DNA from: Benincasa hispida
Taxonomy: Eukaryota > Streptophyta > Magnoliopsida > Cucurbitales > Cucurbitaceae
DNA: 64,000 bases
Assembly: GCF_009727055.1 (NCBI RefSeq)
Contig: NC_052349.1
Location: 44,893,482-44,957,481, forward strand
Reading direction: 5' to 3'
Position 1 is the first letter of the stretch, and every line of letters starts with the position of its first letter. Made by a program: the position numbers and the translations under genes. The notes below the pieces were generated by a model. The model was not told the DNA's origin and searched no databases. It saw nothing but the letters and a program-made list of their open reading frames with translations. Shown here piece by piece: positions 1-10,799 of the stretch.

Positions 1-1206
1 GAATTATTCAAATTTTAAGGGAATTTATGTTAATTGTATATGTTGAGGGATTATGCTCTAAATATCGTGGTTTGCAATGTATAAACAAAATTCGTTTCTG
101 TAATAAAATAAGGAGTTATTTTATTTGACCATTAGACTTGTGTAACTTAATCAAATAAACTAAGATCCAAGAGCATTTTATGTAACTTGAATAGTATGTA
201 GTAGGCATACAGGTGGATCATGTTCAAGTAATAACCTGAAAGGTCTGTAGTCTATGGATAGCATTGAGTGCCTTATCCTCGTGACACTACAATTACGACC
301 TACTTTGTAAATGTTACAAGAGTTGTAACTATTACAATGATTTGATTCAAATCGTTCATGTTGAGATATACAAGTGGGGGTATCTTATACAAAGAGTTTA
401 CACAAGACTGAACCGCGAAAGGATTAATCTCTCTTTATAACACTATTGACTGAAGAGATCAACAATTCATAGGATCACCATAGGTATTTCGACCTTAATC
501 CTGAATGAGTTGTAAACTCCTATCTATGAGGGCAGTCCTTTGATTTGTATAGGTGAGAATGGCCCGAGTCTCGACTCAATAAGCTTATCATTTTGGAGAT
601 TTGTCTAAGTAGGGAGTGGGGATTTGTCCAAGTAGGGAGCTGGGAACATAGCTACACAAGATGGAATTCACTTCTTCCTATCTTTAGGATAAGTAGATGA
701 ATTACTCTCTTAAGTGCTAATTCCAGGTCTTGAACAATGAGATTCAAAATTAAACTATATAATATGAGATAATAATGTATTTGAATAAGATTCAAATATT
801 AAATAATATGAATGAGATTTATATTATAACTATAGGTTAAGTTTAATGAGACTCATATTAAAACTTGACGCTAAATTTAATATGAATGAGACTCATATTA
901 AAACTATATGTTAAATTTAATATGAATGAGATTCATATTAAAGCTTTATATTAAATTTAATATAAATGAGATTCATATTAAAACTATAGATTATGCGAGG
1001 AAAATACATATGAATATAATTCAAACGCGATATTAATTAAATATGTGATATTTGATTAATTAATAATTATTTATTTTTCTTAAATTAAATTTGTTTCAAT
1101 TTAATTTAAATATTAAAATTAACTCCTTGTAATCATAGGGGAGTTAACGTGAGTTAAAGAATGGTTTGAGGGAATTATCTCCCTCACTGGATATGAAGAA
1201 TTGTTC

Positions 1207-3177
1207 TACATTTTTTAGGAAGATAGTAGAAATGTTATGTAGGATTGTATCAACAACAGTGGAAGCAACAAGGATCATTAAGCACTCTAATTCATTAATT
1301 TTGGTAAAATATAAAGCATGCTCTTGCAGAAACAAGTGGGTTTCAAGACATACCTTTGTAGAACTTCTTCAAAGCTCGATTTTCAGCTGCTAACTTCTCC
1401 AAATCTTGTTGTAGACCACCTCAAAATCTTCCTCACTATTCTCTTGGTGATCTAGATTGAATTATGGGACTCAAAACAAGCTTGAATAGAGGAAATTCTA
1501 AGAAGAGCTCATAACAATAGTCCAGTTGAAGAACTCCTTCTTTAACCCAAAATTTTTCCAAAAATTCTATCGATTGCATGCCTCAAATTCACTCCAATCT
1601 CTTCAATATATTGTAGATCATCATGCAAAGAAGATAGTTGTATGAGATGCAGCTCATGCTTGGAGTAATTGAAGACAAAAGAGATGGATCTTGTGTGAGC
1701 AACTTCAAAACTATTAATGAATAACTAAAAATTCCATTTATGTGTTTTTCATCTTCTCAAACTTTTCAAATTGATTTCAAAAATCAATTTCATTTATGAA
1801 ATTGAAAAAATAATTAATTTTACAAAATTAATTTTTATAATAAAATTAATAAATAATTATTTAAACAATTTAAATAGTTCTAATTAATTTNTAATAAAAT
1901 TAATAAATAATTATTTAAACAATTTAAATAGTTCTAATTAATTTAATATCAAATATTAAATTAATTTTTACACAATCCACCTTCATATATTTAAATCATA
2001 TTTAAATATAAATTCTCCTATCCCAAATTAAACACGTAATTATATTTCATATAATAAATTCCCTTAATTTTAATTTGAACATTTCAAATTAACTTATCAT
2101 GCTACGCTAGAACTAATCCATTTACGAGCTAGTAAGGGAACCTCGCAGACCTACAGATCATGGGCTCCAATGATAGATTAATTGGCTAAACTCATTAGAT
2201 CAAATTAACCCCTATTCGTTACCTAATGGGTCATTCCACTAAAGCCCATAGTTGCATTCCCTTCACTGTAGATATATTACGTCCACATGATTTAACCATA
2301 TTTAGTAAGTCGACCCTTCACAGGTTGTTCGTAATAACAACTGGATCAAATATCTATTTTACCCCCGAGATTACTTCTTGTTCCTCAAGTTCCTACTGAT
2401 CCTTCAAGGAATAACTGGTTTGTGATCCAATCACTAAACCAAAACTCTCTCAGCCTAGTGAAAGGGTGGGGTCCTTGTTCAAGACCTGGATTCAGTACTT
2501 GAGAGAACAACCTTTCTCTTATCCCTGGATCGAGTAGGCATGAATTTCATCTTGCATCCTATGTCCCCAGCTATCTATTCAGTCCTACCCCTAAAATGGG
2601 AGGCTTATTGAGTCGACGCTGTTGAGCTAACCCTCACCTATACAAATCTAAGGATAATCCCAAATAAACAGGAGTTCATAGTTAGCCTAGGATTAAGATC
2701 GAGTTACCTAGGTCATCTAAGTGAAGTAGTCAGTCTTATACAGTAAATAGCATTATAAAGTAAGAGTGACTTATTTCGTGGTCCGATCTTATGCAAACTC
2801 ATTGCATAGGATGCCCCCACTCCTCATGTCATGACATGTACAAATTAGAATCACTTCGTATGTAGCACTTTACAACTCTTTGTAACAACTACAGAGTAAG
2901 CCACATCCAATAGTGTTACTAGAATAAGGTACCCAACCGTATTTATATACTATAGATCATTTTGACTACTTACTCTAAAATGTTGACTGCTTACTCTAAC
3001 CTGATCCACTCTTATATCTCCACATAAAGTTCAAGTACTCATGTAATAGTCATGGGTTTTAGTTTATTGGATTTAGACTTTCATGTATACAATTTATAAA
3101 ATCAATAATAAATTTATTGACTATAGAAAATGTTTATCATTTTACAAATAGTGAGTTTTATGACATAAAACTCAACA
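1207..3177 (-). repeat. Nested solo LTR, Copia family, minus strand
   Basis: Read on the minus strand, this segment begins TGTTGAGTTTTATG at 3177, close to the start of the LTR at 28116 (TGTTGGGTTGTATG), and follows it for its whole length of about 2 kb. The word TGTTC at 1202-1206 is repeated at 3178-3182 and fits a 5-bp target duplication. The low end starts TA where TG is expected, which one G-to-A change would explain. No internal retroelement DNA adjoins it, so it looks like a solo LTR. It contains the single N at 1891. Confidence 0.55.
1838..1944. repeat. Identical 53-bp direct repeats around an N
   Basis: Bases 1838-1890 and 1892-1944 are identical over 53 bp and are separated only by the single N at 1891. 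This is what a scaffold join leaves when overlapping contig ends are abutted rather than merged. It is probably not biological. Confidence 0.85.
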
Positions 3178-3560
3178 TGTTCTTCTTGAACTTTTAACAC
3201 TCATAGAATTCTCTCTCAACACTCAATCTCTCATCACTCTCATAAAAATATATTGAGAAATAGTTTCTCTATAAAGTGTTCTTCTTCCCTTAATTTTCCA
3301 AAAAGGTTCCCACAAACCTTTTCCTTGTCGGAGAATAGTGGTGAAGATCTTGGTAGTGTGTCCTATTCATGATTAAAGAGATCATGATCGTAGTGAAGGT
3401 TTGGAGAAGATTGAAGAAGTAGTCTTCAAAGGTAATTTCTTTTCCCTTGATTTCTTCACTATTAAAGCATGCTTAATGAAATATGTTTAAACTTCTCTAT
3501 AATTTCGAAACATAAATTAAATGCAGTTCACTCGCTTCTGCTGTGAGATTCGATCCCTTC

Positions 3561-4110
3561 AATATGATATCTGAGGACTGATCATGAGAATCTATGGTAT
3601 GTGATCACCGCAGAGTTGCTAGAGAAGTAGACCGAGGAGGGGACCGACGACTGAAGGTGGAGGAAGAAGAAGATGGAGACTAGGGTTTCTTCTTTTTTCT
3701 TTTCTTTGCTTTTTTTCTTTTTCTTTTTCTTTCTTTATGACCTCATAAATAGAGCACCTTTATAAAAAAAAAAATTGCCAAAACTCTAATCAAATCTTAA
3801 ATTCAAAAATTGTCAAAACTCTAATCAAATCTTTAATTCCAAAAACATCAATATAAGAATCCAAACTAGAAAATATTTGGGTCCCAACAATCCAAAGAAT
3901 ATATTAAATTCTCCAAATTATGAATTTGAGACTTAATTTGATATTTCTAGTCCACAAAATTAAAAACTTATTACTTGAATTTAATCTATTTTAAATCTAA
4001 TTTACCCAAGTTATATTTCAATCATTCAAATAACCCAATTACGTCCAATAATTAACTCCAGTTAACAAAACTAATTTAATCCAAATTAAACCAAAAATTA
4101 CTTAACCAAG
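3561..4110. other. Intergenic, no gene seen
   Basis: The stretch holds a GA-rich patch near 3620-3680, a pyrimidine tract (TTTCTTTTTC runs) around 3690-3735, and otherwise AT-rich DNA with short repeated phrases (ATTGCCAAAACTCTAATC twice near 3773-3825). I see no coding frame or conserved motif. Confidence 0.5.
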
Positions 4111-5678
4111 TGTAACATTCCGAATTTCAGAAAAATTTAAGTTAATTATCTAAAATTATTGAATTTAAATTTCCCTTTCATTTGGAAAATTGGGATTAAA
4201 TTGAAATAATTTGAAAAACTTTTATTGGTTAAACTGAATTTAATTGATTAGATATTCGAACTGATTATCTTGAAAATATTGAATTTTGCTTCCCTTTGAT
4301 TTTAGATTTTAGGGCCAACTTAAAAAAAAAAATAAAGAGATAATTAATTTCATGTGGTTTTGAATTGATTTAAATATTTGGAAGGATTTAATTTGTATCA
4401 AATTGATGGATTTTATTCATTTAATTTTGGTTTTTGAAGCCTAAATTAAGATAATTTGAAAAGTTAATTGATTATTAATTTAATAGAATCTTTGGAGATT
4501 TTGGAGATATTGTGATAAAATATTTTATTTATCTTTTCAAAATTTAAAAAAAATAAAAGAATTGAGATTTTTTCAAAATTAAACGAGAGTGAAAAGAGGC
4601 CAAAAATTTGAGAGAAAACAATTTGGTTTTTCAACGACAACTTTCACAAAATTATCGATTTTTAGAGTTTAAACCGTTGGATCGTGCTAAAATTTGGTCA
4701 GTCTATTCAAGACATATAGAGTTTCATTTTGAATGGTTGGATCGTTGTTTAAAGCTCTAGTTTGTTCGTAATCTCTGCTGAATAAAATCTGTAAAACTAG
4801 AAATTCCCCTTATCTCTCACTCTCGCAAACCCTCCTCATGCAAGACCCTCACTACCAGCCGCTAGCCTAAACAATTTTTGTCGTCTGACAGCAACACCCG
4901 CTGCCGATCTAGGGTAGCCACTGTCTCTTATACACATCTAGATGTGTATAAGAGACAGCTGCTGGGTGATCTTAGTATGATTTATGACCCTGTTTGTACG
5001 CTTATGTCTCTATGAGATTTCAATGACTGTTAGTGTTGCCATTTGGCTATGCACATCGCATGTTGTGAGCCTTCGAGCCCACACCTTATGCTTATGTACG
5101 GTGTTCTTTTGGGACCACCACTTATGTTTATGTTTGTGACCTCTGGGGTCACTACTTATGAAAGTGTGCCTTCGGGTTTGCCCCTTATGCCTATGCCTAT
5201 GATGTCCTTGTGCACTTCTGTCCCAATGGAAAGACTAACAAATCACTGAATGGGCCCAGTAGCAGGTCGCTTACTGAGTATATTTTTATACTCATCCTTT
5301 TCTTTTCATGTTTTTCAGGTAAGGGTAAAGATAGACCTACACATGACAAGAGAGATCCGTGACCTGGTCATTTGGACGAATTACTGCTTCTGCACTTAGG
5401 TTTCATGTACTAGAGTCTAGTTTAGGAGTCAGGCATTTTAAAATCTTATGAAATATTCCTTGATTTTATTTATTGATTCAATTTATTTTAAAGTTGGGTT
5501 AGGGCTACCCCGAACAGTATTTTTCTTAGGTTTTCTCTTCTTTTCTTATTTGAGCATTATTTAATTAAATAAAAATTTTATCTCTTTTATTTAATTATTC
5601 TTTGAGAAAATGTATTGCCAAGCCTATGCATACATAAAGTAGCATCCTAGAAACATACTAGAAATTTGGGTCGTTACA
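4111..5678 (+). repeat. Gypsy-type LTR
   Basis: The segment opens TGTAAC and closes GTTACA, perfect 6-bp inverted ends of TG...CA type. Two bases downstream lies a tRNA-Met primer-binding site. Near 5266-5335 it carries the pattern CTTACTGAG...ACTCATCC...TTTTCAGGTAAGGGTAAAG, which also occurs in the LTR at about 19770. A degenerate array of roughly 40-bp units ending in (C/T)TTATG covers 5040-5200. The length is 1568 bp, but it contains the 38-bp adapter palindrome at 4921-4958, so the natural length and even the continuity of the two halves are uncertain. Confidence 0.75.
4921..4958. other. Tn5 mosaic-end palindrome (Nextera adapter artefact)
   Basis: Bases 4921-4939 are CTGTCTCTTATACACATCT, the 19-bp Tn5 mosaic end, followed immediately by its exact reverse complement at 4940-4958. 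This head-to-head 38-mer is the Nextera mate-pair circularisation junction. It is a library adapter and not plant DNA. The bases on either side may come from places several kilobases apart. Confidence 0.95.
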
Positions 5679-5680
5679 GT

Positions 5681-5692
5681 TGGTATCAGAGC
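5681..5692 (+). other. Primer-binding site of Gypsy element
   Basis: TGGTATCAGAGC starts two bases after the LTR end at 5678. It is the usual plant primer-binding site complementary to the 3' end of initiator tRNA-Met. Confidence 0.85.
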
Positions 5693-8560
5693 CCAAGTTT
5701 TAGGTTCTGTAGACTGACTTACATCGTGAGTCCAAACTGTTTCTTATGGCCACAAATGGAGATCTTTTGTCATCGCTAGGTATGTTCTTTCATTAAATGT
5801 TTTATGAAAAATGTGTTTCAAAGCCTTCATGTCTAAGCTTTATGTATTGATTGATTGTTATTGCCAATTTAATGACCTGAAAGAAGTTAATATGAGATGA
5901 CTATTTTTTTTTTTTTTTTGGTGTTATGGAAAGAAAAAAGGATCATAATAAGGCCATTTGGCGTTAGTTTAATCATGGAAGGACTGTTAGAAACGAACAT
6001 ATATTTTTGTTCAGGGATATTGAAACCTGATAGAACTATGAAGTGTTATGCACTTATGACATGAAAGAAAGAAATGGATGTATTTGGTTAAGCTATAGAA
6101 TAAGGTAGGTGAATTGGAAATTCACTGGGGAATAATATTATGTTTTGCATTATGAGAATAAAACTAGTGGTGCTACAAGGAACTTTATCACAAGGCACAT
6201 GTTCTTAGTTATGAGATTAAAGTTTCTTTATAAGATAAGAAAGACGTGAAGAAGAGACTATAAATTCTATTAAGGATTACTAGATATTAAAGTCAAAATG
6301 TTCCAAGAAAAATTTTGAAAGGATTAATAGGCCATGATCACTTTCGTGGTATCGAAGTTGGTGGATTAAGTAATGTATGGTGTTTTGGTTCTTTATGTAA
6401 TGTGCCTAAAAGAAAGAAGAATTGCTAGATTGAGCATAAAGCGATAGTATGAGGAACTCTTTACAAAACCTAGGTAAAATGAATTGGTCAAGGAATGCCA
6501 AAATGGTTGAAATTATAGTTGCCTTTAGATGGGAGAAAACGAGTTGTTGGATTGAAAAATTCTTAATGTGCTTGGGTTTGAACTATGTATTTGTCGCAAT
6601 GAAAAGTTCAAGTTTAATTAACCATACTAAGAGGAAGGATAAAAGTTTTGAAGTTTAAAAGCAATGTTATCTTGTGGGGATACCCTACTAAAGTTCTAAG
6701 TTTGGAATGAAATTTTAGATTTATGGAAAAGGTTATAAAGGGTCACATGTCTTGGTTTAGGGATTATGTTTCACTAGGAAAGTGAAAAGTGCACCTTCAA
6801 GTTGTTGGGTTGAACAAGAATAAATGTGAAGAAAATAATAGTATTTAAGGAAAGGTTTTATTCATTTGGGGAGATAAATGGAAATTAATGTGTTCAAGAT
6901 TCTCAAATAGTTAAGAATGGTTTGGATTTTAAGACATGATATGGGTGGATACAAGGCATGGTTTGGTGTAAAATATGAATCTCTCATTACCCTTTGGAAC
7001 TTTGCACTGCAGTATGCATTGTTCGAAAAAAAATATATAGTTTGCTTAGGTTGTTGGATTGTAGACTGTGAAAGGGGATTCGAATAATCACATGTTTTGG
7101 TACAGATAAATTTCAATAGGAAAGTGAAATAGAGCATCTTGGATTTATTGGTCTTGGAAAAGATAAGGGAAGATGAAAGGGTTTGAGAAATATTTTGTTG
7201 TTTTGAGAAAGTAAGGGGAATTAATGTTTGAGATTAAGAACAAAGGTTTGGTTTGGTGTCCAAGATAGGAAATATGTGTTTACGAACCTTTAGAGTTGGT
7301 ATGAACAATCTCATTACTATTTAGAACTATGAATCTTAGTATTTGTTGGTTGAATGGATATCCTACCTAAGCTTTTGGTCATGGAACTCAGTTTTAGCAT
7401 GAGAATTTGATTAAGCTAAACTATCACGCATTGGAAGAGTGCTTAGAAATCTTCTTCAAATTATAGGAGAGTCAGAGGAAATAATGTTTTATGAAATGAT
7501 GTTTAGTAGTAATAGTTGCTAGAAACTATGGAAATGGAAGGGGTAAGGCCTCGTTAAAGAGAGGGAAGACGTTGAAAGGTATAGTAAGGTTTAGAGGTTT
7601 TGATTGTGGACACGAATACCTAGAACAAGGAATTAATGAAACCATCGATTTTATTTGAAGGTGAAAGTAATCTAGCTCTAAGTAAGAAACAAGTTATATG
7701 AGTATTAAGGTTGAGTAAATTTGATCTCCCAGAATAACCCCTAACACTAGAAATGAACTTAAGTTGAGAGCAACTCCTATCTTTAAGGCTCCTCATAGAA
7801 GGACTCTAGCAGAGTTGGAATAGCCTAAGTCACTTATACAAGAACCATTTAGCAAAGTGTTCCTATGCACCTTAATGTTTTTTCTTGGAGCACGTCAGCT
7901 TTGTTTATTAGGAAAAAAAGATGATTCACACGACTTTCTATCAACTATTACGGATTGAATATGATAGTATATCTTGGTTGCAGGGGATTGTCAGAGCACT
8001 TAGGTGCTGAATCCAAATTCAAAATCCTGGACTTGAGACGCCATGAGAGATATGTTTTCTGTTGCATGGACAGTGAGGTGACTCACTATATGGAGTGTGA
8101 ACATTCTCAATATAGATGTATGCAATCATGAAGTTCTTTATCTTAGAAACTGGCATCAGGTAATGGTTACGACTATTATGAGGTTATGGTGATGTATTTT
8201 GCAATGACAAATGCTCTACAATACATGGGGACTTCAAGAGCCTCATTTTAAGTGAGATTTTCAGACTCGTGCATAGGAGGGTCTAAATGGTGATATGTGT
8301 TTGTTTTAAGATTAAAAAGTAACATGATATTGTCTCAGATAAGTTATACAATTCATGGTAAGAAGTGAAGACTTTCTGAAACGTGGAGTTAGCGCTAATT
8401 AAAAGTTCTTTGGCAATATTATTAGTCTGAAGAAGCAATTTGGGAACATGAGGATGAGACAATAATTAAGTATCACAAGCCTTTAAGGACTTGAACTTTC
8501 AAGGACGAAAGTCGTACCTTTCTAACTCAAAATTTCTATCTGGTAGAATATTCCTTCACC
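5693..8560 (+). mobile_element. Decayed interior of the Gypsy element
   Basis: This follows the primer-binding site and continues the insertion. Short open frames exist (6449-6658, 6862-7137 on the minus strand), but none shows gag, protease, reverse transcriptase or integrase motifs. I read it as decayed or intrinsically non-coding element DNA. A phrase near 8500 (CTTTCAAGGACGAAAGTC) resembles the sequence just before the 3' end of plant Gypsy elements. I could not find a matching 3' LTR downstream, so the right boundary is approximate. Confidence 0.4.
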
Positions 8561-9218
8561 AATAGTCATTAATTTTAAACTCCATAAGTTTTCTCTTGAT
8601 CAAGTTTTCCAAACTAAGGTTGCTTCATCACAACAAGGGTACGAATTTGATCTAGGTACTAGAAAATAATTCCTCAATTCATACCAATAACACTTTATTT
8701 TTGTCCCCTTTAGTCCAAAGTCATTTTCAACTACTTTTTGCTTTCTTGGATGACATCAACTTAGTGAGGTACTACAAAAGAGTTATTCAAATTATCATTT
8801 GTACTAACAACTAGTAACATTTTTTTCTTTTAGGCGCAACATAAGAGCAACAAATACAAAATACCTTACTCCGTCCATTAACTTTTAATACCACAAAAGT
8901 GATCGTAACCTATTAATCCTTTCAAAAATCATTCTTAAGAGATATCATCCTTATTAACTCCCTTAAAATTCACAATCTCTTATTAATTTTATTTTTCTTC
9001 TTTCTTTTCTACAAATAGCTTTAATCTTGTACATAAGTATGTGCCTTGTCAATAACTTTACTCCGTGGCTTAAACAAGTACTATCTTTTCTATCATCAAC
9101 ACCATAATCGAATAATCAACCCATACTAACCTTTGTCAATTCAATAAACAAACAGTAACAAACAACTTTTACATAAACTAAATAAATAATTTTATGTACA
9201 ACTTTAATAAAATGTTTT
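8561..9218. other. AT-rich intergenic, nothing recognised
   Basis: AT-rich sequence without an open frame longer than about 60 codons and without clear repeats. Confidence 0.5.
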
Positions 9219-9990
9219 TAAGGAAAATTATGTTTTAAGTTCTTGAACTTGCATTTGGTCCCTCAACTTTTAATTTAGTCATTCTAATCTCTTAATTTTG
9301 CAAAATAGATTTGAAAGGTTCTTATTTCCATTTTATTAATTAAATAAATACTTTTATACTATTTAATTTGTATATTACATTTATAAATTAAAAAAATACA
9401 AGATTTATTTCCTCTCTCCTACGTGGAAACATCCGGTTAGCCTTTCCCCTTCTTTTATCCTCAAAGCTTCCATTTCCAAATGCCCATCGGCCATCATACC
9501 CGCTCTCCAGCTCCACAATCCCTCTATGTCCACCTGCTCTTGTGATTCCGCCGAATGATATGTGTAATGTGGGTGTCAATTTTTGCGACCAGGGCGCTGA
9601 CTTATTTTCTCGATTTAAGAATTTTATATGGTTATTTCTCTAGAAATTGCCCAAATAAATTTAAAGTAGAAATTGGAGATGGTGCAGTTGGTCCAAGTGA
9701 GAGACAGAAGGAACCATCTAGATTTTCATTAGAAGAGAAGAATGGTGGAGGAAGAGGACGATAGAGAGAAGAGTGAGAATGGGAGAGAGAGGAGAAGGAA
9801 ATATATTTTTTATTTTTTAATTTATAAATTTCATATCAAAATTAAAAATAGTATAAAAATATTTAATTAATTAATAAGTGTCCTTTTAAATCTATTTTAC
9901 AAAATTAAGGGACTAAAATCGCTAAATTAAAACTTGAGGGACCAAATGCACCTATTTCTAATAACACATGGACTAAAAATATATTTTTCC
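9219..9990. mobile_element. Fold-back element with ~190-bp inverted repeats
   Basis: The arm 9219-9412 matches the reverse complement of 9793-9990 with scattered differences. The shared words include GCATTTGGTCCCTCAA, TTTTGCAAAATAGATTT/TTTTGTAAAATAGATTT and ACTTTTATACTATTTAATT. The core (9413-9792) is more GC-rich and holds only short frames with no recognisable domain. The shape fits a non-autonomous DNA transposon with long terminal inverted repeats, Mutator-like or another superfamily. I could not identify a target duplication, so the superfamily is open. Confidence 0.65.
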
Positions 9991-10799
9991 CAATTGTTTA
10001 CTAATAAGACGTATCTAACAAAGAAAAGGAGCCCATCGATGAGTTACAGGGACGCTCTGGAACTACTATATAAGTCCGTCTATATAAACCATAACTGGGT
10101 GCTCTTATACCTAATGTAATAACTCAACTTTTCGAGATCTCTAAATGAAGTTATTAGTATTTATTAATTAATTTAAAATAATTAAATTGTGTAAATCTGA
10201 AAACCTACATAGAAACAAAACTCTAATTTTAAAAAATAAAATCATAACTTTTTAAAATTTATAAACTAAATTAAAATACAATCCAAAATTTATGGATTAA
10301 AGTGTAACATTTTGAAATGACAAATTAAACTTAAATTCAAAACCTAATAACAAAAAAGTTATTTTTTATATTATTATATTTGACCAAACGAGTTCCACAC
10401 GATCAGAAATTTAACTATCTCATCGTTATTAGACTTTGAATTATTTCTCAAATCTTAAGTTGTTGATTTTGAAACTCCAAAATCAAATAAACACAGATCC
10501 AAATATCATAGACTCGCTCATAAATAAATAAAGTGAATAATATTAAAAAAAAAATTTTAAAAAAAAAAAATGCTTGCCGAGAAATCATGCTTCGCCGCAA
10601 GAAGCTTACGAAGCGAGTTGTAGTCAAACAAATAGTAAAAGACCACAAGGCATTATTAGCAGCCAATGAATTGGTCAACACCATATGTACATAAAAAGAG
10701 GCTTATAAGGCTAAAAGGCGTCACCCGTCTCCACTTCCCCCGAATCCATTTTCTTCTCTTCTTCCTGCTTCGAATTGCGATTCATTACTGAGCAGAAAA
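9991..10799. other. Intergenic and upstream region of UPF0496 gene
   Basis: AT-rich DNA with an A-run at 10545-10570. TATA-like words (CATAAAAAG at 10690-10698, CTTATAAGG at 10702-10710) lie about 100 bp before the first coding ATG at 10800 and are followed by a CT-rich leader. They could be the core promoter, but position and composition are the only support. Confidence 0.35.

Larger units (their letters stand above)
1..3560 (+). repeat. Copia-family LTR, plus orientation, interrupted
   Basis: Bases 1 to about 1206 and 3178 to about 3560 read in the same order as the LTR at 28116-30032. Shared landmarks are the phrase around 358 resembling 28439 (TTGAGACATGTAAGTGGGGG), the AT-rich block at 720-1130, and the closing TTCAAAGGTA segment near 3425. 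The left end lies outside the window. The middle is replaced by an opposite-strand LTR (1207-3177). No coding capacity was seen. Assignment to a Copia family rests on the relative at 28116, which is followed by Copia-type gag and protease. Confidence 0.6.

Noticed and set aside
4921..4958. A genuine bacterial Tn5 insertion
   Set aside because: Only two mosaic ends back to back are present, without IS50 or any cargo, exactly as in the mate-pair adapter.
5043..5249. Met/Pro/Leu-rich 68-codon frame
   Set aside because: It is the translation of the degenerate CTTATG array inside the Gypsy LTR.
5681..5692. A possible tRNA gene fragment (TGGTATCAGAGC)
   Set aside because: Only the 12-base complement to a tRNA 3' end is present, in the position of a primer-binding site. 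There is no cloverleaf.
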